Source: JAEYFP01 sp047602645
Lineage (GTDB): Bacteria > Bacillota > Clostridia > Lachnospirales > Lachnospiraceae
Reading direction: 5' to 3'
NCBI GenBank assembly: GCA_047602645.1
Contig: JASGGU010000033.1
Coordinates: 1 to 37,431, forward strand
Length of the DNA stretch: 37,431 nt
The notes beneath the pieces are model-generated. The model searched no databases and was not told the origin of the DNA. It saw only the letters and a program-made list of their open reading frames with translations. Positions 8,809-16,751 of the stretch are shown one piece after another. Numbering within the stretch: position 1 is the first letter of the stretch; each line of letters starts with the position of its first letter. The translations under genes were made by a program, and so were the position numbers.

Positions 8809-9192
8809 CTATTTACTAATATCCTTCTCTCCCGCAGCAGTTCTTTCCGAATGCCGTTCTCTGTGACAGTGTCTGCAGCCGCAATGAGATAGATGTTCAT
8901 TACAAAGAATATAATTACCGCCTTCCATGTGCAGCTCCTTTCCTTTCACAAGACACTCCGCCAGCTTAACGCGGGCACTGTTATAGATTGCCTGCGCCGT
9001 TGTTCTGGCAACCCCCATTCGCTCGGCACATTCTTCCTGTGTCAGCCCTTCCAGATCGATCAGTCTGATTGCCTCAAATTCATCAATCGCCATACTGATT
9101 GCCTGTACCTGTGATTCCGGAGTATCCAGCGGACCAAAAATCTTGCTCTGCGGCATACAACATACCCGTCTGCATTTGTGAGGTCTTGGCAT
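8809..9192 (-). CDS. DUF134 (UPF0251) helix-turn-helix protein
   Basis: 127 residues starting MPRPHKCRRVCCMP, the usual start of the UPF0251 family. A sigma-70-region-4-like helix-turn-helix (about 34-75, including LEGLTQEECAERMGVARTTA) probably binds DNA. The C-terminal tail carries CNEHLSHCGCRHCHRERH, a likely metal-binding motif. DUF134 genes are often next to NifX-like genes, as here, so a metal-responsive regulator of the pair is a reasonable inference. The 32-bp palindrome in its own promoter is the obvious candidate operator. Confidence 0.88.
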   Translation of the reverse strand: MPRPHKCRRVCCMPQSKIFGPLDTPESQVQAISMAIDEFEAIRLIDLEGLTQEECAERMGVARTTAQAIYNSARVKLAECLVKGKELHMEGGNYILCNEHLSHCGCRHCHRERHSERTAAGEKDISK

Positions 9193-9213
9193 ATAGCTGC
9201 CGCCTTTCTATGT

Positions 9214-9245
9214 TCATTATAAATGGCATATGCCATTTATAATGA
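9214..9245. promoter_or_regulatory. 32-bp perfect palindrome, putative DUF134 operator
   Basis: A fully self-complementary 32-bp sequence centred on the GGCATATGCC core. It touches the -10 box and covers the predicted start point of the DUF134 gene, about 20 bp before its ATG. This placement suggests a repressor site, most simply for the DUF134 protein itself. It is not followed by a T-run and is too close to the promoter to be a terminator. Confidence 0.75.
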
Positions 9246-9272
9246 TTATACTCTACTATTGTCATATGTCAA
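9245..9272 (-). promoter_or_regulatory. SigA-type promoter of DUF134/NifX operon
   Basis: On the minus strand, TTGACA (9272-9267), a 16-bp spacer and TATAAT (9250-9245). The -10 box overlaps the edge of the 32-bp palindrome by one base. Confidence 0.78.
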
Positions 9273-9342
9273 TACCTTGGGACATTCGAAATCAGTAATA
9301 AAAAGCATCCAGGATATTATCACATATCACACCGCAGCTCCG

Positions 9343-9768
9343 TCATGAAATCTGCGTTTCGAATAATTCTCCCTCTATATTAATGATATCATCAATGGGA
9401 ATCTTTTTTCCGCCGGTCATAATAAGAATTCTCCCATACAAATCTGCCTTATTAAGACTATCGGTGACAGTGATATAAGCTCCGCCATCCTTCTTTTCAT
9501 CGGGTTGAAAATAAGTAATTGTGAGTTTTGAGTTTTCTTTTATTCTGTCCAAAATGATCTGCAGTCTCTCCCTTAAGCATTCCTTAAAATATTCATCCGC
9601 TTCAACTCTCTCATCAGTCCGTCTGGCCGTTTCCCTGATGGCGGCATCATATCCGGTCAGCGCCGCAAAAGGAGAAAACTGGGCAGCCCTCTCAGCAATA
9701 TCCATGTGAGGATGTGCGGAGGAAATATGACGCGGTAAATGGATCAAATCATCATATGTCTTTATCAT
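9343..9768 (-). CDS. YolD-like protein
   Basis: 141 residues with the YolD-family pattern: an N-terminal DDLIHLPRHISSAHPHM segment followed by RAAQFSPFAALTGYDAA, and a C-terminal IPIDDIINIEGELFE. YolD-like genes typically follow Y-family polymerase genes in Gram-positive bacteria, and the product is thought to act with the polymerase, possibly in the position UmuD holds elsewhere. Its ATG overlaps the polymerase stop by 4 bp, so the two are translationally coupled and share the LexA-box promoter. Confidence 0.9.
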   Translation of the reverse strand: MIKTYDDLIHLPRHISSAHPHMDIAERAAQFSPFAALTGYDAAIRETARRTDERVEADEYFKECLRERLQIILDRIKENSKLTITYFQPDEKKDGGAYITVTDSLNKADLYGRILIMTGGKKIPIDDIINIEGELFETQIS

Positions 9769-11288
9769 GCCTTATGTCCTCCTATTTGCCTGTTTCGAAG
9801 TGGGGCTGTTGCGCCTTCTTCTAAATTCATTCCCCTTAATACAGCATTTTTTCCATATTTATGTTTAATTAAAAGCAGCGCCTTCTGCACCTTCTTCTCT
9901 TTCGCAAGCTCCGCAGCCTGCTCCTCTCTTCTTGACTGCTCTGCGGCATAATCCGTAAAAAGATTCAGCTGCTCGAAGCAATCGTCTCTATGAGCGGCTG
10001 ATTCATCGATTACACGATTGACTGATATATTAATTCTTCTTATCAGAAGATTTTTATTCACAATCTCTTCAAACAGTTCCGTAGCGGCATCCAGCATTTG
10101 CTTGGTAGAGGATGTTGGCCCTGAAAAATTTTTTGTTCCATGCGCAGCTTTTGGAACCGAACGTCCATAGCGATCCGTAGTAATCTGTCCATGATACAGT
10201 CTCTTCCTGTCCGGATCCTTCAAGTTGTCGATGTCATATCCGATTGTTAAGACAAGCTGATCCGTTACAAGGCCCCGATCTACCAAATCAAGTGACAATA
10301 GATCGGTCATCTCCCGAACCACCAGTCTTGCCTTGTCAAAAGAATATGGGAATTGCAGCACCTGGCCCGAACCGATACAGTTGGTACTTGGCTTATATGC
10401 CTTTACATCCGCTATCGTACAAGGCTCCCATCCCCATGCATGGTCTATTAATAGTTCTGCATTAATCCCGAACATCTTGTACAATAAATCTTCATTATAA
10501 TATTCATCCGCTCTGCCAAGAGAGCATTTTGCGATATCTCCCATAGTCATCAGTCCTTGTTCCTCCAACTTCCTGGCATACCCCCGTCCGATACGCCAAA
10601 AATCTGTAAGCGGCCGGTGAGTCCACATCAGATGCCGGTAACTCATTTCATCCAGCTCTGCAATCAGCACACCATTTTCATCCTCCTGTATGTGCTTTGC
10701 CTGAATGTCCATGGCAATCTTACAGAGGTACAAGTTTGTTCCAATCCCTGCCGCCGCTGTAATCCCCGTAGTTTGCCGGACCTCCTGAATAATTTTTGTT
10801 GCAAGTTCGCGAACTGTCATCCCATAAGTATTTAAATAATCAGTCACATCCATAAATACCTCATCAATCGAATAAACATGGATATCTTCCGGAGCAATGT
10901 ATTTCAAATAAATATGATAAATTCTGGTACTGTAGTCTATATAAAGGGCCATCCTCGGCGTAGCAGCAATATAATCCAAAGCAAATTGCGGTGAAGATTT
11001 CAGCTCAAGATCGTCAAAGGATGATCCCATAAAGGCGCGTCCCGGTGCATTTTGCTGTCTTTGGGCATTTACCTCCCGCACCTTTTGTACAACCTCAAAC
11101 AGCCTCGCTCTGCCGGAAATACCATATGCTTTTAGGGAAGGCGAGACTGCAAGGCAAATTGTTTTTTCTGTACGGCTGATATCCGCTACCACGAGGTTCG
11201 TCGTCAAGGGATCCAGATTTCGCTCTATGCACTCTACGGAAGCATAGAATGATTTAAAATCAATTGCAAGATAGGTTCTATTCTTCAT
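9765..11288 (-). CDS. Y-family DNA polymerase (UmuC/UvrX-like), SOS translesion synthesis
   Basis: 507 residues from ATG 11288. The longer frame starts with a TTG that overlaps the GGGAG ribosome site. The palm domain has YLAIDFKSFYASVECIER with the first catalytic Asp, and YSIDEVFMDVT with the Asp-Glu pair. Helix-hairpin-helix and little-finger regions follow, with GSGQVLQFPYSF near the middle. Similar enzymes (B. subtilis UvrX/YqjW) copy past damaged bases. The C-terminal region (after about 430) is charged and could hold a clamp-binding motif, but I cannot place one with certainty. The gene is followed by yolD in an operon under a LexA box. Confidence 0.94.
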   Translation of the reverse strand: MKNRTYLAIDFKSFYASVECIERNLDPLTTNLVVADISRTEKTICLAVSPSLKAYGISGRARLFEVVQKVREVNAQRQQNAPGRAFMGSSFDDLELKSSPQFALDYIAATPRMALYIDYSTRIYHIYLKYIAPEDIHVYSIDEVFMDVTDYLNTYGMTVRELATKIIQEVRQTTGITAAAGIGTNLYLCKIAMDIQAKHIQEDENGVLIAELDEMSYRHLMWTHRPLTDFWRIGRGYARKLEEQGLMTMGDIAKCSLGRADEYYNEDLLYKMFGINAELLIDHAWGWEPCTIADVKAYKPSTNCIGSGQVLQFPYSFDKARLVVREMTDLLSLDLVDRGLVTDQLVLTIGYDIDNLKDPDRKRLYHGQITTDRYGRSVPKAAHGTKNFSGPTSSTKQMLDAATELFEEIVNKNLLIRRINISVNRVIDESAAHRDDCFEQLNLFTDYAAEQSRREEQAAELAKEKKVQKALLLIKHKYGKNAVLRGMNLEEGATAPLRNRQIGGHKA

Positions 11289-11357
11289 GTCGATTTTCTG
11301 ACTCCCTTTCAAAGATTAAATTATTTTTTTGAAAATTTTACTCTCTATCTTGATCAT

Positions 11358-11386
11358 ATTATAACAAGAACATTTGTTCGTGTAAA
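11358..11386 (-). promoter_or_regulatory. SigA-type promoter of the polymerase operon
   Basis: On the minus strand, TTTACA (11386-11381), a 17-bp spacer and TATAAT (11363-11358). The LexA box fills most of the spacer. Confidence 0.8.
11367..11380. promoter_or_regulatory. LexA (DinR) SOS box
   Basis: CGAACAAATGTTCT on the minus strand fits the Gram-positive LexA consensus CGAAC-N4-GTTCG with one change. Located between the -35 and -10 boxes, it should block RNA polymerase binding until RecA-induced LexA cleavage. The polymerase and YolD genes are thus predicted SOS genes. Confidence 0.85.
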
Positions 11387-11540
11387 TAGGAATCAAATGG
11401 ATTCCTATCATTTACAGTTCTGTCGAACTGCTTATAAACTTAATTATAATGATTGGGGAAATTATGAAAATCTTTGAATGTAATGAAATGACAATTGACA
11501 GTGAAATACGTAAAAATACTTTGACTCAAACCTTTGATTT

Positions 11541-12377
11541 CTATATGAAATCTGCCTCTTTCCGGCTTATGCCGGACAGATCACAAAAATGTCTTCCTAT
11601 CGGTATTACATAGGGAGATTTTGATACCGTATCTGAAATAATACGTGATTTCATACCAAAAACATCCATAATCAGCTTTTCGGTAACAATATCACTGGGT
11701 GTTCCCTGCGCGATCAGTTTTCCACTTTTCATTGCATATAAATAATCTGCGTAGCGCGCCGCAAGATTGATATCGTGCAATACCATTACTATCGTGGTTT
11801 GTTTGTGCTGATTTAAATCAGCCATTAAATCCAGAATTTCAACCTGATAATTGATATCCAGAAAGGTGGTCGGTTCATCAAGGAATAAAATATCGGTCTG
11901 CTGCGCCAATGCGGTAGCAATCCATGCTCTTTGTCTTTGTCCGCCTGACAGTTCATTCATTCCACGGTTCGCAAGTTCAATAATATCCATGATTTCCATT
12001 GCTTCTGTCACTGCTTCTAAGTCCTGCTTCGTCTGTCCCTGCAAAAACTTCTGATGCGGGTATCTTCCACGTGCCACCAGGTCACTTACCGTAACCCCCT
12101 CCGGGACAACCGGGTCCTGAGGCAACAAGCCGCAAATCCTGGCAAGCTGCTTGGGATGCATTGACCTTATCGGTTTCCCATCCAGCGTTACCAGTCCTGA
12201 TCTTGGTGTAATAATTCTGGTCATAGCCTTCAATAAGGTAGACTTGCCACAGGCATTCGCACCTATAATCACACTAATTTTACCGTTTGGTATTTCAAGG
12301 CTCACATCATGTATTACCGTTTTTTCATCATAACCTACAACTAAATTGTCTACTTTTAAAATATGTTCAGATTTCAT
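11541..12377 (-). CDS. Iron-siderophore ABC transporter, ATP-binding protein
   Basis: 278 residues (FecE/FhuC family). Walker A is GANACGKST (about residue 35), the Q-loop lies in LLPQDPVVPEG, the ABC signature is LSGGQRQR, Walker B is ILFLDEPTTFLD and the switch His is in VLHDINLAARYAD. The true start is ATG 12377, overlapping the stop of the second permease (TAATG); a longer open frame upstream is only a shadow. Fourth and last gene of the uptake operon. It energises import of ferric siderophore or heme-like substrates. A CCGGC-TTAT-GCCGG hairpin lies inside its last codons. Confidence 0.95.
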   Translation of the reverse strand: MKSEHILKVDNLVVGYDEKTVIHDVSLEIPNGKISVIIGANACGKSTLLKAMTRIITPRSGLVTLDGKPIRSMHPKQLARICGLLPQDPVVPEGVTVSDLVARGRYPHQKFLQGQTKQDLEAVTEAMEIMDIIELANRGMNELSGGQRQRAWIATALAQQTDILFLDEPTTFLDINYQVEILDLMADLNQHKQTTIVMVLHDINLAARYADYLYAMKSGKLIAQGTPSDIVTEKLIMDVFGMKSRIISDTVSKSPYVIPIGRHFCDLSGISRKEADFI

Positions 12378-13414
12378 TAAAATTCTCCATGTCGATTCAT
12401 TCGTATCAGCAAATAAATTAAATAAGGAGCGCCCAGCAATCCTGTAATTACACCTACCGGGAATCGAATTGCAAATGCCTGCTGCCCGATCATATCTGCT
12501 GCCAAAACTAAAACGACTCCAAATAACCCTGCCATAACAGGTGAGGAGTTCCCATAGCCTGTAATACGCTTTGCAATTGGTCCTGACAGAAAGGATACAA
12601 ACGCAATCGGTCCGGTGGTCGCAGTTGCTACGGCAACAAGAATGACAGATGTAATCATCAGAATTCCTCTTGCCTGATTTGTATTTACTCCCATCGTGGT
12701 TGCCGATTCCTCTCCAAGCTCCAATATCTTTAAGGATTTTGCATAAAATAAGAGGAATGGTACACATAGTACCATAACCACCAATAGCAGATAATTTGAT
12801 GTCATTTGTACCCCATTCAAACTTCCGCTCATCCATCGTAATGCACCTGCAATAGCATTCTCATTTCCAATAAGAAGAAAATAGCTGATTGCCGAATTCA
12901 TTAAGGCTTGAAATCCGATTCCTACTAATATCAGGCGTCCCGTAGAGTATTTTTTTAATTTGGATAAGAGATAAATCAAAATTGCTGTTATCGCCGCTGC
13001 CAGAATAGAGCCTCCAAAAACAATGCCTCCTCCGGCGTGAAGAATTAATATACAGAACACGGCACCGGCACTGGAAGCCGATGTAATTCCAATAATGTTG
13101 GGATTCGCCAGCGGATTTTTAAGCATCGTCTGAAAAACGCTGCCTGCCAGCCCGAAAGAAAACCCGGTGGTTATTCCGGCAATCATCCTCGGTAATCTCA
13201 AAGTGAGGATAGTAAAAGTTGCATTTTGAATATCTTTTCCGGTAAGAACCTGCACTACGGTTTCCAATGAATAAAAAGTATTACCAACAGTCATCATAAG
13301 TCCGCAGAGAATAATTGCCAGCAATAAAAGACTAATCTCCACAATCCAATATCTTTTTTTTCTTTTTTTCTGCCCTTTTTCAATAAAAGCAATATTTTCT
13401 ATATGATTCATCAT
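12377..13414 (-). CDS. Iron-siderophore ABC transporter permease 2 (FecCD family)
   Basis: 345 residues, about the family length, with roughly ten hydrophobic segments. Family motifs are LRLPRMIAGITTGFSFGLAG in the N-terminal half, NPLANPNIIGITSASSAGA, and near the C-terminus GPIAFVSFLSGPIAKRITG followed by FPVGVITGLLGAPYLIYLL. The start is ATG 13414, whose ATGA overlaps the stop of permease 1. Together with permease 1 it forms the heterodimeric membrane channel of the importer. Confidence 0.95.
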   Translation of the reverse strand: MMNHIENIAFIEKGQKKRKKRYWIVEISLLLLAIILCGLMMTVGNTFYSLETVVQVLTGKDIQNATFTILTLRLPRMIAGITTGFSFGLAGSVFQTMLKNPLANPNIIGITSASSAGAVFCILILHAGGGIVFGGSILAAAITAILIYLLSKLKKYSTGRLILVGIGFQALMNSAISYFLLIGNENAIAGALRWMSGSLNGVQMTSNYLLLVVMVLCVPFLLFYAKSLKILELGEESATTMGVNTNQARGILMITSVILVAVATATTGPIAFVSFLSGPIAKRITGYGNSSPVMAGLFGVVLVLAADMIGQQAFAIRFPVGVITGLLGAPYLIYLLIRMNRHGEF

Positions 13415-14400
13415 AGCTTCGCCCTCATTGCCGTATAAATTAAGATTGGGGCACCTACAAATGCGGTCACCACTCCAACCTCCAATTCTCCCGGATAACT
13501 TAACAGGCGGCCGATCACATCCGATATTGTCAGAATCACTGCACCTGTCAGCGCCGACAATGGAATGGTGTAACGTAAATCCGCGCCAACACACAGGCGA
13601 ATCAGGTGTGGTGCCAGAAGGCCGATAAATCCTATGGGCCCGGCAAGTGCCGTAGCACTTCCGCACAAAATTACACCTGTCAGTGCGGCACAGATTCGTA
13701 CAATCCCGGTACGCACACCTAAACTTGTGGCTGCCTCATCCCCCAGAGCCATTGCATTTAAAGCCGGTGCCAGGGCGATTGCCATAGCAATTCCAATTAG
13801 CATAAACGGGGCCAGCAAAGATACATAGCTCCAGGTTCCTGCGCCAATACTTCCCACCTGCCAAAAACGATATTCATCCATCACATAAGAGCGTGGAATC
13901 ATAACGGTACTAATAATACAGGACAGAGCAGCACTCGTTGCTGCGCCTGCCAGAACAAGCTTCATGGGCGTGGCTCCGCCTTTTCCCATGGAGCCAATTC
14001 CATAAACCAATACAGATGTAAGCAGGGAACCAGACAACGCAAGTATTATATATTCACTCGGAGCCGATATATGAAGAAAAGCAATCCCGCATACTACAAA
14101 AACGGAAGCCCCTGTATTCACACCTAAAATCGAAGGATCCGCAATCGGATTTCTTGTGACGGCCTGCATAAGTATACCGGATACCCCCAGTCCTGCTCCG
14201 CAGAGCAGTCCGAAAAATGTCCTTGGAATTCTTTTTCTTATCACATTTACCCCATATTCCGAAACCTGGGGATGAAATAATGCATCTGCAATTTCCTTTA
14301 CCGTAACCTGTCTGGATCCCAAAACGAAGGACATTACGACAGTTATAAGCAGCAAAACCATAATGATAAATAAAGTTGTTAAAAAATGTTTCGTTTTCAT
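13411..14400 (-). CDS. Iron-siderophore ABC transporter permease 1 (FecCD family)
   Basis: 329 residues with an N-terminal membrane anchor and about ten membrane segments. Motifs include RIPRTFFGLLCGAGLGVSG, NPIADPSILGVNTGAS, GPIGFIGLLAPHLIR and the C-terminal ELEVGVVTAFVGAPILI, all typical of FecC/FecD/BtuC-type permeases. Its ATG overlaps the stop of the binding-protein gene (TAATG), and its own stop overlaps the next permease start, so the four genes are translationally coupled. Confidence 0.95.
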   Translation of the reverse strand: MKTKHFLTTLFIIMVLLLITVVMSFVLGSRQVTVKEIADALFHPQVSEYGVNVIRKRIPRTFFGLLCGAGLGVSGILMQAVTRNPIADPSILGVNTGASVFVVCGIAFLHISAPSEYIILALSGSLLTSVLVYGIGSMGKGGATPMKLVLAGAATSAALSCIISTVMIPRSYVMDEYRFWQVGSIGAGTWSYVSLLAPFMLIGIAMAIALAPALNAMALGDEAATSLGVRTGIVRICAALTGVILCGSATALAGPIGFIGLLAPHLIRLCVGADLRYTIPLSALTGAVILTISDVIGRLLSYPGELEVGVVTAFVGAPILIYTAMRAKL

Positions 14401-15500
14401 TACTTTTTAATATTTCCGATTCCTTCTGCAAGTTTCTCTACATACTCATCAATTGTATAATCAAAAGCAAGCGGGGTAGTGGTCAGTGCCGCCGATAGCG
14501 CAGTGCCGCTTTCAATACTGATGATCGCATTATTTTTCAAAGCAGGAATTTCTCCAAGTACCTCATCTGCTGCTGCCGCTGCATAGGCCGATTCAGAGCT
14601 GTAACCGATAAGAAAGTCTGCATCATACAATAAATCTGCATTTTCCGCACTAAGATCAAGAGAATAACTCCCGTCCTTAATGTACTGGCTTACACTTTCC
14701 GGATATGTGAAACCAAATTCGTAAAGGAACTGACAACGGGTATCCTCAGGTGAATATGCATGCAGACTGGAAAGGTCCGTTTCATTAAAGGAAATCCATA
14801 CAAACTTTTTCCCTTCAAATTCAGGATGTTCTGCTATCTTCTCTGCAATGGTATCCTGCATGCCTGAAATTAAAGCCTTGCCCTTTTCTTCCAGCCCAAG
14901 TGCTTTTGCAGTAACGCTGATCCATTCCTCCGTACTGATGGTCCATGCTGTTTTCGGATATGCTACTACCGGTGCAATTTTACTCAGCAAATCATATTCC
15001 TCTTGCGTGATTCCTGAATAAGGTGCAAGAATAATATCCGGATTGCTGTCAGAAACCGCTTCATAATCAATGCCATCGGTATCCTGAAATACATTTGGTT
15101 CCGTTGCTCCAAGCTCCTCTAACTTCTGCTGCGTCCAGGGCAGCATTCCGCTCTCATCCTGAACACCATAATTTGCTGCTGAAAATCCAACAGGTACTAC
15201 ACCGAGAGCCAGTACAACATCCTGATTACCAAATGCTACGGTAGCAACTCTTTCCGGCTGCTTCTCAATCACTGTTTCTCCAAATGCATGTTCAATGGTT
15301 ACCGGATATGCAGCAGCGGTGCTCTCCTCGGCTGCCGCTTCTTCCTCTGTTGCAGATGTTTCTGTCTCTGTTTCTGCCGCTTCTTCTATTGCCGATGTTT
15401 CTTTCTCCGCCGCACCGGTTGTTGTGGCTGCATTTCCGCATCCGGTCAATGCAGCCATCATTGCAAGAACTGTTACGGTACTGATTATTTTATTCTTCAT
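14400..15500 (-). CDS. Iron-siderophore ABC transporter substrate-binding lipoprotein
   Basis: 366 residues (periplasmic-binding-protein family 2, FecB/FhuD-like). The signal peptide ends in a lipobox ALTGC with Cys21, so the mature protein should be lipid-anchored outside the membrane. Residues 22-65 form a linker rich in Ala, Thr and Glu. The binding domain begins near ITIEH-like strand YPVTIEHAFGETVIEKQPER and has the long connecting helix of this class. The ligand cannot be told from sequence; ferric catecholate or hydroxamate siderophores are likely. First gene of the operon, with a consensus promoter and iron-type operator upstream. Confidence 0.93.
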   Translation of the reverse strand: MKNKIISTVTVLAMMAALTGCGNAATTTGAAEKETSAIEEAAETETETSATEEEAAAEESTAAAYPVTIEHAFGETVIEKQPERVATVAFGNQDVVLALGVVPVGFSAANYGVQDESGMLPWTQQKLEELGATEPNVFQDTDGIDYEAVSDSNPDIILAPYSGITQEEYDLLSKIAPVVAYPKTAWTISTEEWISVTAKALGLEEKGKALISGMQDTIAEKIAEHPEFEGKKFVWISFNETDLSSLHAYSPEDTRCQFLYEFGFTYPESVSQYIKDGSYSLDLSAENADLLYDADFLIGYSSESAYAAAAADEVLGEIPALKNNAIISIESGTALSAALTTTPLAFDYTIDEYVEKLAEGIGNIKK

Positions 15501-15534
15501 GACTCCTCCTAATGATATCTTTATTTTACTCTTT

Positions 15535-15552
15535 AGTTAGACGTAGCTAACT
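15535..15552. promoter_or_regulatory. Putative iron-responsive operator of the siderophore operon
   Basis: AGTTAG-ACGTAG-CTAACT has 6-bp arms and 6-bp spacing. Its GTTAG-N5-GCTAAC core is the same as in the feoA operator at 3321-3340. It starts 7 nt downstream of the -10 box on the transcribed (minus) strand, covering the predicted start point. It is a strong candidate site for an iron-dependent DtxR/IdeR-like repressor. Confidence 0.75.
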
Positions 15553-15558
15553 TAAGCA

Positions 15559-15587
15559 ATTATACTGATCCTTGCTCCTCTTGTCAA
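15559..15587 (-). promoter_or_regulatory. Consensus SigA promoter of the siderophore operon
   Basis: On the minus strand, TTGACA (15587-15582), a 17-bp spacer and TATAAT (15564-15559), both boxes fully consensus. Such a strong promoter would need tight repression, which fits the adjacent operator. Confidence 0.88.
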
Positions 15588-15626
15588 CATATTTTTATTA
15601 ATTAAAATATGTTTAATTAGTGGGAT

Positions 15627-15654
15627 TGAATTCTCCATAAATTTTTGTTATACT
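15627..15654 (+). promoter_or_regulatory. Probable promoter of the LacI-type gene
   Basis: TTGAAT (15627-15632), a 16-bp spacer and TATACT (15649-15654), about 39 bp before the ATG. A TATAAT at 15663-15668 is an alternative -10 box. Confidence 0.5.
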
Positions 15655-15692
15655 TCTTTCACTATAATAAACATCTCCGGAGGAAGCATAGT

Positions 15693-16709
15693 ATGGCAAT
15701 CATGAAAGATGTGGCTACCAGAGCAGGCGTGTCCGTCTCCACTGTAAGTTTCGTTTTAAATGGAGTCTCCAAGCAGCATAAAGTAGCAGACAGCACTGCA
15801 AAAAAAGTATTAAGGGCAGCCAAAGAATTAGGATACCATATGAATAGTTCTCTTGCGTTATCCCCAAATTCTTCTGTCAGGCAAAAAGTTATCGGAATCT
15901 TTTTTCCTCAGGAAAATAACGCAACCGATTTGGGCATGATCACCGAGGATATTTATACGTACACTGCTCTGCAGAATTTGGCCTGTAATATTATGATTAT
16001 CCCTTATCAGCTGGAGCAGCTTAATGAGGCAATCAAAAATATTGATTGGAAAACCGTAGATGCGGCGATTATTGTTATTTCTCATTTAAAGGAAGCATTG
16101 AAATTAGATGAGTTTCCGGATGAACTTCCCCTCGTTTTTTATAACTATCCTGATTCCAAATATAATAGTGTATCCTGCAGCTGTGCAGAATCCAGCAAAC
16201 AGCTTTGTGATATTATCCATGCAAAGGGATATCAGGATATTGCCGTCATCCAAAGCGAAAGTTACCCAAGCATCTGTGATTCTTATTTCGCACAATTCCT
16301 CGAACTATGTGAGCAGTCCGGCATTCCTGCCTCGGCTGATAACTATATTTCTGTAGAAAATTCTTTTTATGGCGGAGCTATTGCCGCAAGAAAGCTTTTA
16401 AATTTCAGCACTCGTCCTTCTCTGATTTTATCTGCAAATACAGTATTGGCACAAGGTGCGATTCCTGTATTTGCAAGAAATAAGTATTTTATTCCTTATA
16501 ACACAGAGCTCGCTTCCTTTGGATTAGACAGCGATTTATCCTATCTCCAAAATCATATTCCGTCTTTGACTATGGTTGTTATCCCTTCCATGGAGATGTT
16601 TAAAATCGCCACAGATCTGGCTTTTCAATTAATGGAAAACCCCGAAAAAAAACCAGCTCACAGAATTTGTCAATGTAAACTGGTTTTAAATGAAAGCTTA
16701 TCAATTTAA
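15693..16709 (+). CDS. LacI-family transcriptional regulator
   Basis: 338 residues. The start is ATG 15693 behind GGAGGAAG, giving the normal N-terminus MAIMKDVATRAGVSVSTVSF, a LacI-type helix-turn-helix with hinge helix (to about residue 60). The rest is a periplasmic-binding-like effector domain, rather divergent, with Ser- and Cys-containing stretches (CSCAESSKQLCD). The effector is normally a sugar or nucleoside but cannot be predicted here. It is divergent from the siderophore operon, with 192 bp between start codons. Whether it regulates that operon is uncertain; the iron operator suggests a different main regulator. Confidence 0.9.
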   Translation: MAIMKDVATRAGVSVSTVSFVLNGVSKQHKVADSTAKKVLRAAKELGYHMNSSLALSPNSSVRQKVIGIFFPQENNATDLGMITEDIYTYTALQNLACNIMIIPYQLEQLNEAIKNIDWKTVDAAIIVISHLKEALKLDEFPDELPLVFYNYPDSKYNSVSCSCAESSKQLCDIIHAKGYQDIAVIQSESYPSICDSYFAQFLELCEQSGIPASADNYISVENSFYGGAIAARKLLNFSTRPSLILSANTVLAQGAIPVFARNKYFIPYNTELASFGLDSDLSYLQNHIPSLTMVVIPSMEMFKIATDLAFQLMENPEKKPAHRICQCKLVLNESLSI

Positions 16710-16751
16710 GGTTATTTGCATGATTCCATTCGCGCAAATAGAATGCTTTTA

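Noticed and set aside
11415..11430. CAGTTC-TGTC-GAACTG considered as a second LexA box
   Set aside because: The half-sites are in the wrong order (GTTC then GAAC), so it is a simple hairpin and not a LexA site.
11464..11613. 50-codon plus-strand ORF starting MKIFECNEMTIDSE
   Set aside because: It overlaps the end of the ABC ATPase gene on the other strand, the ribosome site is weak, and no family is recognised. It could be a remnant.
12378..12836. N-terminal extension of the iron ABC ATPase frame
   Set aside because: It lies within the permease gene in another frame; the TAATG overlap and the normal family N-terminus place the start at 12377.
13415..13666. N-terminal extension of the permease 2 frame
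   Set aside because: It overlaps permease 1 in another frame; the ATGA overlap gives the start at 13414.
16710..16751. Possible bidirectional terminator between the LacI-type and MutS2-like genes
   Set aside because: Only an imperfect stem (ATTTGC/GCAAAT, long loop) and a short T-run; too weak to call.
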